A stretch of 64,000 bases of DNA from Nothopassalora personata (lineage: Eukaryota; Ascomycota; Dothideomycetes; Mycosphaerellales; Mycosphaerellaceae). The notes beneath the pieces are model-generated. The model made no database searches and was not told the origin of the DNA. It saw only the letters and a program-made list of their open reading frames with translations. Of this stretch, positions 1 to 9,070 are shown piece by piece (positions within the stretch are counted from its first letter, which is position 1; the number at the start of each line of letters is the position of its first letter). Position numbers and translations under genes: made by a program. The stretch covers positions 5,580,001 to 5,644,000 of the forward strand of contig CM066287.1 in the NCBI GenBank assembly GCA_033816765.1, given 5' to 3'.

Positions 1-516
1 GCTGGTGGTGTTGACGCCATTGCCAGCGGGAGTCACAGGAGCCGGGACAGGTTTCGTGGTCGTAGTGGTAGATACGGTGGGTCGAGGGCGGGCTGCTGTG
101 GTGCCAGATGTGCTTGGGCGGGCCGTCACACTAGACAGACGTTTCGATGCAGCTCCTGCCGTACTGGAGATGGTTCCTGGGCCTCCTAGTGTTGTCCTCC
201 GACCCTTCTCTGCTGCAGTGTCCAGCTTCGGTGGTCGGGTAGTCGAAGCTGTCGTCGGCGTCTGTGTGCGATTTCTCGTGCTGGTCGTCGACCGGGTCTC
301 GCTGGTGGTGGACTTGGTGTCGTCGCCATCTTTCGTTGCTCGGCGCAAGGTGGTCGAGGTCGGCCTTGCCGCCGCTGAGGGGAGTCTGGCAGTGGAAGTC
401 GTTGGCTTGCTTGCGCTTGCGCCGCTCAACCGCCCAGAAGCAGTCGTCGGCTTCTTCTTATCCTCCTCGGTGGCTTTCGCCTTTGCACCTACAGTGCTTG
501 TTCTCCTGTCCATCAT
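1..516 (-). CDS. Basic Ser/Thr-rich protein, N-terminal fragment (runs off left edge)
   Basis: An open frame of 172 codons begins at the ATG whose first base is 516 (two ATGs in a row, MMDRRTSTVG) and stays open to base 1, so the gene continues beyond the window. The visible part is low-complexity, rich in Ser, Thr, Ala, Arg and Lys, with no cysteine, membrane segment or recognisable domain; it would be an intrinsically disordered basic N-terminus. The complementary strand is also open, but its Val-rich translation looks like the shadow of this Thr-rich frame. Product not recognised. It is divergent from the TAPT1-like gene and shares a 577-bp intergenic region with it. Confidence 0.55.
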   Translation of the reverse strand, partial: MMDRRTSTVGAKAKATEEDKKKPTTASGRLSGASASKPTTSTARLPSAAARPTSTTLRRATKDGDDTKSTTSETRSTTSTRNRTQTPTTASTTRPPKLDTAAEKGRRTTLGGPGTISSTAGAASKRLSSVTARPSTSGTTAARPRPTVSTTTTTKPVPAPVTPAGNGVNTTS

Positions 517-825
517 GAGCGCCTGACTGGCTTCCAATCGCAACTACTGTTTCAATCTAGCTCTTGCCAGACGCATCCTTTTGCTGACGCTATGAAGAGG
601 ACATTCCTACTGTATCAGTCTGCTCAGCGCCTACGCTTTCAAGATGTGCGAAAGTGTGTGTGCATAGGGGACAGCAGTAGACGTGAATCTCAAAACTGGG
701 CACGCGAAAATGACGCCAGCGTGCAGCCTCCCACGACCCCAATGCATTACTTGACCACGCTTTGGCGCATGTCTTCGGTAGTATGACACGATCTGGAGCA
801 TGAGCTGCTGCTGGGCTACGAAAAT

Positions 826-870
826 GTAGGTATACGGTACGTGGTAAACGTAGGTATACGGTACGTGGTA
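826..870. repeat. 21-bp direct repeat, period 24, in a divergent promoter
   Basis: GTAGGTATACGGTACGTGG plus TA occurs at 826-846 and again, identical, at 850-870, separated by AAC. Each copy contains the partly self-complementary stretch ACGGTACGT. It lies between two divergent genes (ATGs at 516 minus and 1094 plus), so it may hold paired regulatory sites. The remainder of 517-1093 shows no gene; a short CAA run (about 1020-1037) lies in the probable leader of the next gene. Confidence 0.6.
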
Positions 871-1093
871 TGCCAAGAAGAAGGCACAAGTCTCATCCTT
901 TCGACATCTTCGTCGCGAGTCCAATACTTCTACCCGCGGAGCTGGATCCGCGTGTCCTCAAGGGTGCTGCCGCAGTGTCACGAGAATGACCAGGGCACCT
1001 TTACACGTACTTCTTTCTTACAACAACAACAACAACAACGTTGCAGCATCTCATAAGCGGCTTGCGACATGATACATCCGTTCGGGATGCGTG

Positions 1094-3718
1094 ATGAGCC
1101 ATTCCGAGAAGCCGGCCGCTGACGCCAAGTCGAAGACATCCTCCTCCACCAACGGACAACTTGCCACGCCATTACGATCGCCCATCAGTGAGCACGATGG
1201 CCACCAAGCCTTCCCGGACCTCGATCGTCGAAATGCCAAACCGGAGGCTCCGCGAGAACGACGACGCAGCAGCGAGAACAGAGCCCTGAAGCTCTCTCCC
1301 ACCGAGCTGCACGCGTTAACGGCCTCCCCAGAATCCCTTCCCCTCCGCCCACTGGATGATTTGCCAGTGCTGGAAGAGGATGACGAGAACGAAGAATGGC
1401 ACGAGGCCCCCACGCCTGATTCTCCAAGGTCACGAGCATCGGATTCAGCGAACGCAACCTTACCGACCGGCCTGCCAAGTATAGCGGCCACGCCTGGGAA
1501 CTTGACTGGCCGACCAGGAAATGCTCGATCGCTGTCAACACCCATAGCGCAGCAGAGGAAAAGATCGTCTTCGAAGCAAGCCAAGCCAAAGCCGCACCTG
1601 GCTTCACTAAGAATCGAAGACCCCGGCAGGCAGAACAGCATGAAGCCTCCACCTGCTAGTCACACTCGCGATCCATCTCCTATGCCAGCAATGTTGCCGA
1701 TCCCGCCCTTGTCGCTTCCGACATATTTGCATCTGGAACTTTCCTCGGACCGTCCCTCTGCGCTCTACATCCATCGTTCCGCGGCCAGCGAGTTCCCTTA
1801 CGAGTCAGCAAAGGTCAAGTTCCAGCGGTTGAAGAACTTCATTCAGCTACCTGGTCAACTGGAACATGTACTGGTCTTTGGTGCAGTAGCTTGCCTCGAT
1901 GCTTGGCTTTATACATTCACGATCTTGCCTTTGCGATTCTTCAAGGCAATCATCGTCCTGGCTCAGTGGATCTGCAGAAGTGCGGCTGATGAGGTTCAAA
2001 ATCTGGCAAGCTTTGTCTACAATGGTCTGGGCAGAGTATGGAAGAGGCAACGACGTGCTTCTGCACTTCCTCCACCTTCTGAGCCAAGCAGCCGAAAACC
2101 CTCAGCCGATGAAAGCGACCTATCACGACGACCGACGGCTGATGCACCAGAAGGAAGCACGAGCACGAAGATGAATGGCCATACGGTACCACCTTCACCG
2201 GCGAGACGGCCTCGCCGATCAACCTTTCGACACCGTAGAATGCGATCTTCACCATCAGCACTGCTGCCCAACCACAAAGCAGATCTGCTTCAAGGTCTTC
2301 TAATCATCTGCAGCTGTGTTGCACTCATGTGGTTTGATGCTAGTCGCATGTACCATTCGATCCGAGCTCAGGCGGCCATCAAGCTCTACGTAATCTACAA
2401 CGTCTTGGAGGTCTTTGATCGCTTGCTCTCTGCACTGGGACAGGATGTCTTGGAGTGCCTATTCTCGAAAGAGAATCTAGAGCGCGACAATGACGGCCGG
2501 AGCAAAGTACTACGCCCACTGTGGATGTTCGCCTTGGCTTTGGCGTACACCGTGATGCATTCGACGATACTGTTCTATCAGGTGGTAACACTCAATGTGG
2601 CGGTCAACTCCTACTCCAACGCCCTCCTCACCTTGCTGATGAGCAATCAATTTGTGGAGATCAAGGGCGCTGTCTTTAAGAAGTTCGAAAAGGAGAATCT
2701 GTTCCAGATGACATGCGCGGATGTCGTTGAGCGTTTCCAACTATGGTTGATGCTGTCGATCATTGCTTTGCGGAACATTGTGGAAGTCGGAGGACTGAGC
2801 ATCAGCATCAGCAGTGCCTTCAGCGGAGCATCATCCACCGACAGCCTTGGAGCAAACGGCACCGGCATTCCTCTGGTGTCTGGGTTCGTCATACCCAAGG
2901 CTTTCACCCTCTTTCCGAAATGGACCGGCGAACTCTTCGGGCCCTTCCTCATCGTTCTGGGCAGCGAAGCAGTCGTCGACTGGTGCAAGCACGCTTACAT
3001 CACGAAATTCAACAACGTCAAGCCAAATATCTACGGTCGCTTTCTGGATGTCTTGGCCAAGGACTACTATTCTCATGCCTTCGCGGATCAGAATCTGACC
3101 AAGCGTCTAGGTCTACCAGTAATTCCGTTGAGCTGTCTCTTCATTAGAGCATGCATGCAGACATATCGCATGTTTATTGCTACGCACATGCCGCTTCGAA
3201 TCCCTTCAGCAGCGACATCCATTTCCCTGGACAACGAAACGGTCTCTTCGTCTCCAGCCACGACAGCAGCTCTGCAACACATCGACCAGGTCTTCCGCCG
3301 AGCTTTGGGTCGCTCATCCTTCGGCGCTGGCATCCACACCGGGCCTGCGTTCTGGTGGAGTCTAGACGACTTCATCGCTTTTGCAACCATGGTCATCGTC
3401 TTCCTCGCAGTCTATCTAGTCCTCCTAGCCTTGAAACTACTCCTCGGCATGGCACTACTCACATACGCCAGAGGCAGATATGCCGGCATGAAAGAACGCG
3501 AGAAGCAAAGTGTAGACACTCAAGGGAGCAAGCGAGTCGGTGGCTGGGGAACTGTAGAAGTGGGCGAAGACAAGCGAAGATGGATATACGATGATGATCC
3601 GGATGCGTTGCATGTTCTACAAGAAAAGGAGCGCAAGGCACGTGAACGTGCTGAGAAAGCTGAAATGAAGCTGGATGGAGTTGAGAGGTATACTATGGCT
3701 GCAAAGCGGATATGGTAG
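1094..3718 (+). CDS. EMP65: TAPT1/Emp65 family ER membrane protein
   Basis: Single-exon gene of 874 aa. The first ATG of the frame is at 1094. The first about 230 residues are disordered and Ser/Pro/Arg-rich. The family core follows: LKNFIQLPGQ near residue 245, hydrophobic segments near 255-300, 400-420 and 480-510, the LYVIYNVLEVFDRLLSALGQD stretch (about 430-450, typical of the family), further membrane segments, and a last one near residue 780. The C-terminus is short and charged. Fungal Emp65 acts at the ER in quality control with the SUN-domain protein Slp1, and vertebrate TAPT1 is its relative; function here is inferred from family. Length and order are normal for filamentous fungi, and no intron is needed. 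Confidence 0.93.
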   Translation: MSHSEKPAADAKSKTSSSTNGQLATPLRSPISEHDGHQAFPDLDRRNAKPEAPRERRRSSENRALKLSPTELHALTASPESLPLRPLDDLPVLEEDDENEEWHEAPTPDSPRSRASDSANATLPTGLPSIAATPGNLTGRPGNARSLSTPIAQQRKRSSSKQAKPKPHLASLRIEDPGRQNSMKPPPASHTRDPSPMPAMLPIPPLSLPTYLHLELSSDRPSALYIHRSAASEFPYESAKVKFQRLKNFIQLPGQLEHVLVFGAVACLDAWLYTFTILPLRFFKAIIVLAQWICRSAADEVQNLASFVYNGLGRVWKRQRRASALPPPSEPSSRKPSADESDLSRRPTADAPEGSTSTKMNGHTVPPSPARRPRRSTFRHRRMRSSPSALLPNHKADLLQGLLIICSCVALMWFDASRMYHSIRAQAAIKLYVIYNVLEVFDRLLSALGQDVLECLFSKENLERDNDGRSKVLRPLWMFALALAYTVMHSTILFYQVVTLNVAVNSYSNALLTLLMSNQFVEIKGAVFKKFEKENLFQMTCADVVERFQLWLMLSIIALRNIVEVGGLSISISSAFSGASSTDSLGANGTGIPLVSGFVIPKAFTLFPKWTGELFGPFLIVLGSEAVVDWCKHAYITKFNNVKPNIYGRFLDVLAKDYYSHAFADQNLTKRLGLPVIPLSCLFIRACMQTYRMFIATHMPLRIPSAATSISLDNETVSSSPATTAALQHIDQVFRRALGRSSFGAGIHTGPAFWWSLDDFIAFATMVIVFLAVYLVLLALKLLLGMALLTYARGRYAGMKEREKQSVDTQGSKRVGGWGTVEVGEDKRRWIYDDDPDALHVLQEKERKARERAEKAEMKLDGVERYTMAAKRIW

Positions 3719-4060
3719 TCATGAGCCTATTATTTACGATCCTTTCGCCCTACCATTTCACAGAAATGTCTTGCCTGAGCGATTGCCTTCCTCGGTGCGT
3801 GCCAGTGCTGTAGCGTCTGACGTGTCAGCGCTGACATGGTTGTTGCAGCTTCATGCCAAAGGTCGCAGCACGCACGCCACGAACGCGCCGCGCGAAGAGT
3901 CTGCCACGCAGCTCGAAGTTGCTATGAGAGCGTCGAGCGATGCTTCTCGGCCTCTCAGTCAACGCGCAAACAATGAAGTTACGTCTCCTTCATCACCCTT
4001 CTTCAAACATCAGCACTCAACCCACGCCGCCAATCAGACCCACCACCAGGCGATACACTC

Positions 4061-4927
4061 ATGCAGAATGTCTACCAGTTCCCCAACAACGCCTGGGTCG
4101 AGACCTTAGCGGTGCGAAGCAATGGCAATGTCCTAGTATCTCTCACCTCTTCACCCAAAAATTCCGGCAAATCTGCCCTGAAACGCAGTCCGCAGAATTG
4201 ATCTATACATCCCCAAGCGCGGTCAGCGCCATGGTCATAGCGGAACTCGGGAGGGATATCTTCATCGTCAGCGTCGGAAATTTCAGCTACGTGACTAGCG
4301 ACGAAGAGCAGGGCAGCTGGAGCGTGTGGGAGCTGGACTTCGCCCCGGCCCATACCAGCAGGCCTGGACACCGAAGGGAGGGACGACACAGCCTTGGTGC
4401 ATACGGACATGTTCGCACGCACCCGCAAAATCCTGTCCACTCCCGATGCCATCTTCCTCAACGGCGCCGCGGCTCTTCCCAGCTCTGCGGAGAGTCGAAT
4501 CGTGCTCATCGCGAATTCTGGCCTTGGTTTCATATGGCTTGTAGACATGTGTGCTCGGACTTGTAGCGTTGCCATTGACGACCCTGCGTTCAAGGCCAAT
4601 GTGCATATAGCCCGCGAGACCGGCGTGAATGGCGTGCATTACTATGATGGGCATGTTTACAGCAGCAATACCTTTAGCACACCACTGCTCAAGATTGGTG
4701 TGGATGATGGGCAGATTTTGATCGCTGGCGGAGCAGACTCAAAAGTGCTTTTGGGATGTACGTCTGCTGCTTTTGGTCGGACTGCGAAGCCGAAGGACGT
4801 CCTGTATATTTCGACTAACGGAGGACTTGGTAATCCGTCATCGAGCGTTGTTCGAGGTGGACTGTACTTGTTCGATACTGCGAAAATTGAAGCAAGGTCG
4901 ATGCTTGGCTCTCTGCGAGGAGCGTAG
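4061..4927 (+). pseudogene. Decayed SMP-30/lactonase-like beta-propeller gene
   Basis: Three frames in succession carry pieces of one fungal protein family (six-bladed propeller, SMP-30/gluconolactonase-like). Frame one from ATG 4061 gives VYQFPNNAWVETLAVRSNG. It then meets a stop, and the sequence resumes in the next frame at about 4165 (PETQSAELIYTSPSA ... GSWSVWELDFAP). A second shift near 4345-4390 leads to FLNGAAAL ... GVNGVHYYDGHVY ... LIAGGADS, ending at TAG 4925-4927. The first shift falls at a run of five A (about 4150-4156). From memory of the family, roughly 50 residues are missing between VDDGQ and ILIAGG. Two frameshifts plus an internal deletion indicate a pseudogene; sequencing error cannot explain the deletion. 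Confidence 0.72.
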
Positions 4928-4976
4928 CCATGTCGTGTGTCCGTTCGAGTAATTTATCAGTGACAGCCAGTACAAC

Positions 4977-5976
4977 TTACTTCTCGATATTCACAATCTT
5001 CCCAAAGACTGCTGTGCCTTCACGGTCAAGAGCGGTCCCAACACCAACTACGGACGCACCTACAGCTCGCATCCGGTTGAAAGCACTTCGGTCGCTGACG
5101 CCACCAACGCCTACGATGTCGATCGAGCGGAGACTGTCGTGCTGATCAAGCATCGACCTGATAGTCCTGACGTTGCCCAGTGCGAGAGGATGTAGCGGTG
5201 CACCTGCCATGCCACCGATGCCTGAGTCATTGGCCGAGTTGAGCGCCGGAGTGCCGTCTGTATCAGCAAGCACCAGGCTCGAACCAAGGGTATTCGTTGC
5301 CGTGATGAAGTCTATCGGACACTGAGGCTCGCCAACAGCAAGTAGGGCATCAATCAAGGTCTGGAATTAATCGTGGTAGGTATAAGGTGGAGTCTTGATA
5401 CCAATAGCAACTCTCTTAGCATGAGTACCAGATTGACGCTCTTTGAACAATATCTGCAAGTACTCCGCCAACGACGACCCGGAATAAGCTGGAGGTGGTT
5501 TGCCAGGAATATTCGGACACGACAAGTTGATCTCCATACAGAGAGGGTTGGGCATGACGTCTTGCACCGCCTGGATCCTGCGATAGCATTCTGCTACGGC
5601 TTCTGCGCTCCCAGTCACGGAAATGATGAAAGGCTTGTTGCGCCGCACTGCATCAGATAGAGTCGAATCGGCCATTACACGTCCTAGCATCGACAGGTAC
5701 GGAGCCAGGTCTATCGGACTGTAGCCCAGCGTGTTCAAGCTCGCTCCAAATGTGGCAGGCACGACTTCACCATGAGAACTTCCAGGATGCGATTTGTGCT
5801 CGTCCGCGCTGAAGAAGGTATACTATACTGATGGATCTTTGCATCGTGAGCGAAGCCGCTCAGAAGACTGGAGCTCCTGTGTGGGGCCAGTCGAACAGCT
5901 TTTGAAGGTCCTCCGCGGTTGTGGCCCACGGGTTGGAAGAGTCCACTAGAGGCGGGACTATCGATGGCAGTGACAT
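4977..5976 (-). pseudogene. Decayed class 1A dihydroorotate dehydrogenase
   Basis: The minus strand from ATG 5976 encodes the N-terminus (PPLVDSSNPWATTAEDLQ...DWPHTGA). The frame shifts near 5860-5880, continues with SGFAHDAKIHQY, and shifts again at a tandem TATAC TATAC (5819-5828), a 5-bp duplication. The next piece runs through the hallmark EINLSCPNIPGKP and is cut by an in-frame TAA (5367-5369) exactly where the family has Gln-Phe; the frame then reopens through TATNTLGSS and GIGGMAGAPLHP to a natural end at 4977. Class 1A enzymes are soluble and oxidise dihydroorotate to orotate in pyrimidine synthesis. CAA to TAA on the coding strand is the CpA-to-TpA change expected from RIP. Probably a redundant or lineage-specific copy, now dead. 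Confidence 0.82.
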
Positions 5977-6875
5977 TCTGCCCAGAATGTACCATAGATC
6001 GTGATAAATGGCACCATGTCGCGGCCTTCTCGAAATGGCAAGCCGAGAGATTTTTGCCTCGATCAAATTGATCTCTTAAAAAACCTTCTGCAACACTCTC
6101 AACGATCCATAGAAGGACACAAACTGGGTTTTCATTACGGCCTTGAGCCATCAGGTATCCTTTTGTGTGGTGTGACCCGCAGCGTCACCTTCGTGGATTG
6201 ACATGGGGAAGTACTACTCATCAGAGCTCCAGGTTTCAACCAAGCTCGACCAAGACTGAAGCTCTCGAGGTCGGAAATAACTGCATCCAGCCTTCCGTTG
6301 CCTGTCTTACCACTCTCCTGGCCGGCTCATCGGTAAAGGCAGTCCTAGCTTGTGCACGATTTTTGCGGCTATATATAGGAATTTATCCGCCTTGGGTATC
6401 AACGGCGTTGTAGCAAAGTGGTTAATGCGTAAGTTGTCTCATCGAGCAACTGTTCGCACATTGTCTAATCCGGTGTCTAGGATTGACTAGAATGTCTATC
6501 AAATGACAGTTGCTATCAATTCCCTTCGGGGGCGTAGGTGTAAGAATTGCATCCGTCCAATGTCATCCTGATTCCGTGCTAACTACTCCTACCTTCAGTC
6601 GAGTCCTGCCAACGTCGCGAACGTTTCAAGCTCAGCTTGACTCTTCTGGCGCAGCCGTCAACTTTTTGCCTCGAAATACTGCTTCACCTTTCCTCTACTG
6701 TAATTCCGACAGCATAGGCTTTTTCTTCACTGGAAGCTGACTGGAGTTGAGTGAGTACCGTCTTGCGTTCTAATCCTTTCAAGAAAAATGTAGACAGAGG
6801 ACTTGATATAATCTCTGTCTGGTACAGGAATAAATGATCATACTGTCGCATAGTTGTCATTCAATTCTACTAGCG
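5977..6875. other. Gene-free stretch
   Basis: No coding frame, RNA gene or repeat could be supported. Base composition is visibly more AT-rich than the flanking housekeeping regions, with many short TA-rich runs, as in old mutated DNA. Confidence 0.5.
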
Positions 6876-7181
6876 CTAACAACCAACCCTTACAGTTACA
6901 TCGGTTCCACCTGTATTACACTGTACAGTCGAAGTCCACTCTGTGTCTCCATGGTCCGGATCTATATCAAATGTTCCGAACGCGCAATAGACACCATTTT
7001 TAGGTATGCCTCCAAAGGTGAGTATATTAGTAGCACCTCCTCTCGACAATGCTTCGTATTTTGCACACTCCGAAATACGCCTTGCGTCATAACTCCAACA
7101 CGTCTGCCACCTACATCGCTGCGTCTTTTGCGAGTGCGCGAGCGGTAAACCAAGTACGATTATCCCAAGGAGGCTAATCAT
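6876..7181 (-). CDS. Small secreted cysteine-rich protein
   Basis: Uninterrupted 101-aa frame from ATG 7181 to TAG 6876-6878. Residues 1-17 (MISLLGIIVLGLPLAHS) form a classic signal peptide with a small-residue cleavage site before QKTQ. The mature part, about 84 residues, has six cysteines: RCRWQTC, ISEC, VYC, VQC and a C-terminal VGC. Even number, spacing and Cys end suggest three disulfides. Such proteins are common among fungal secreted factors, including host-interaction proteins, but no family was recognised and no role is claimed. It is the only intact-looking gene in a block of decayed genes. Confidence 0.55.
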   Translation of the reverse strand: MISLLGIIVLGLPLAHSQKTQRCRWQTCWSYDARRISECAKYEALSRGGATNILTFGGIPKNGVYCAFGTFDIDPDHGDTEWTSTVQCNTGGTDVTVRVGC

Positions 7182-7189
7182 GGTATAGT

Positions 7190-7501
7190 CTATAGCGTCC
7201 TAATCTGGAAGTCGAAAAACGGCCTTCTAAATATTCTTGTTACGAAAAGTCCGCTAATATCGAGCTGTTTATAGGTAGCACAGTACTTACATCCAAACGT
7301 AGAACTGTAGCACTTCGAGAGCGACGGAAAGGTTCCCGAAAAGGTTTAAGATCCGAAGGGCAGCGTAGGCTTCTTAAACTACCTAACCGCGAAATGGAAT
7401 TAGAAGTTTTCGAACGGGGTCTCTTGTGCGGCAGCGAAGGTCATCCAAGAGGAAATTGTTTCTTTTGTAAGGATCTAGGACTTAGGATGCAGAAGAAGTG
7501 A
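7190..7501 (+). other. Open frame without an ATG near its start
   Basis: About 100 codons are open from just after a TAG near 7190 to TGA at about 7501. The translation is Lys/Arg-rich and ends with LCGSEGHPRGNCFFCKDLGL, a Cys/His pattern vaguely like a metal knuckle. The first ATG lies only about 40 codons from the end. It could be a 3' exon or a transposon scrap, or chance. No known domain is claimed. Confidence 0.2.
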
Positions 7502-7964
7502 TGTAAGGTGAGGTAGCTCTATATATGTCTCGTGCCAAGTACCTCTCTACGGTCTCTTCCTCCCTTGTAGAACCTCGAATAGGTCTAATCTGCGGTGATT
7601 TGCTACGCGGTGTAGGCACCTTCTCGTGGTGCGCTATAGGGGGCGACACGATCCGGTTGGATCGTATCAGGTCACGGAGCGGGTCCGAATAAGTTCCTTG
7701 GACATCGCATTTTTGCTGTCTCATGGCATGATATTAACACATCCACCAGTATGGCCCGGACCTCACAATGAGTCCTTTGCACACCATGCATCGCCAATCA
7801 CGCTTCCCGATGCGCGCAACGAAGAAGCAAGCGCTTACAAATGCACAGTATCGGCGGCGGGACAATGACGAGTGACAAGCCAAAGCGAGCATTGAAGCTC
7901 TTCCGAGACATCTTAAGCATGAGCATCGAGGTTTCGCGTGGTCAATAAAACCCGTCAAGCAGCA

Positions 7965-8463
7965 ATGTCCCCAAGATCGAATCTTCCGACTCCGGGGGAG
8001 ACCTTGCAGCGTGTAAGCACAGATTTCGCATGCATTCACGCTTTCAAAAAGAGCTAACAGCACAAGTTTTACGATGCCGAGACACTGTAAATGGCCGCCT
8101 CACCTGAAGAAAAAGATTTTCTGGCATGGCCGTTACCTTGTCAACAGACATGAAGCTCGTTCAAACGCCACACCTGCCTTGGGGCGGAGTATATCACGGA
8201 CATGCCGGGTTCCAAACGTGGATCAAGACCATGGCATCGTACTTTGACGGCCTCAAAGTGACAGAACTTCAAGTCTTTGAGCAGAGCGGCAGTGACAGTG
8301 TTGTTATTCACTCAGTGCTGAAGCTCCGAGTGAGAAAGAATGGGAAGAAGCAAGAGAGGCCGTTGATTCAGGTCATCAAGGTGGACAGAACGAAGGGTGT
8401 AATTTCAAAGATCACACTGTTCTATGGGGATGTGCAGGGTTTGAACGAGACGCTGGAGACGTA
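7965..8463 (+). pseudogene. SnoaL-like (NTF2-fold) gene with broken N-terminal region
   Basis: A first exon from ATG 7965 (MSPRSNLPTPGETLQR) ends at 8012. A 54-bp intron (8013-8066, with CTAAC) leads to FYDAETL, then an in-frame TAA (8088-8090), then MAASPEEKDF. A one-base shift in a T run near 8118-8121 moves the frame into MAVTLSTDMKLVQTPHLPWGG, which runs to TAG 8461-8463. Family members I recall have these pieces in one frame. The C-terminal 112 residues alone could be translated from ATG 8126, but would lack the first helices of the fold. SnoaL-like proteins are small hydratase/cyclase-fold enzymes or binding proteins. Most likely a pseudogene. Confidence 0.6.
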
Positions 8464-8464
8464 G

Positions 8465-9070
8465 CATCATACTCTAGCACTGACAGGTCTACGATCGCTT
8501 AGAATACCTTTGCCATGTTGGCAATACGTTCACTGGAGCCGATAGCATGTGTTGCCAGTCGGTTCGATTGCACAAGGGTTGGGTTGTGCAGCCCTTGTTA
8601 CGGAAGTAACGAGATCAGAGGTGGTAGTGACGTCCTACGGATACACTTGCTGCGTCCTACGGACACACTTGCTTGTAGATTAGTTGAGACAGTGACTTTG
8701 AAAAAACATCAACCTTGACCATCATAACAGCCCTGAAGCTCCTAGAGCTTTCACATGACTAGCTTTCTGATGATGACAGCCTTATAGTTGGCACATCTCT
8801 TTTGCACTTCTGAGCAGAGATAAAGCGACTTGTGCACACTAACGTCTAGTCCGAGATTGTCCAGCACTTCGATGATGCCGCTTCACTCCATGTTCACTCA
8901 GACTGCCGATGCTTGTGAACCGGGCTCACGGTCACATAAACATCTCTCTGCCAATGGGGACCGCTTTCTTCGACACGCTCCTCGACACGCAGATTCTCGG
9001 TTCTTCTCGACATAAAGCTTTGCGACAGGACTGCTACCAATACCACTGCCGCTTTTCATACACATTCAGC
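8465..9070. other. Intergenic region with a 22-bp tandem repeat
   Basis: No gene supported. CGTCCTACGGATACACTTGC at 8631 is repeated next to itself from 8653 (22-bp unit, 20 of 22 bases equal). The right end is the probable promoter and leader of the RBR ligase gene. Confidence 0.5.

Noticed and set aside
5..526. 173-residue plus-strand frame rich in Val.
   Set aside because: It mirrors the Thr/Ser-rich minus-strand frame and has low-complexity composition without features; the minus frame is preferred.
6405..6495. Possible tRNA: TAGCAAAGTGG resembles an A box and GGATTGACTAG weakly resembles a B box.
   Set aside because: No acceptor stem can be formed, the B box has several mismatches and no anticodon arm is convincing.
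8087..8147. Alternative intron (GTAAAT...CAACAG) that would remove the stop in the SnoaL-like gene.
   Set aside because: It would remove MAASPEEKDF and MAVTLS, which match the family, and the resulting frame reaches a stop at once.
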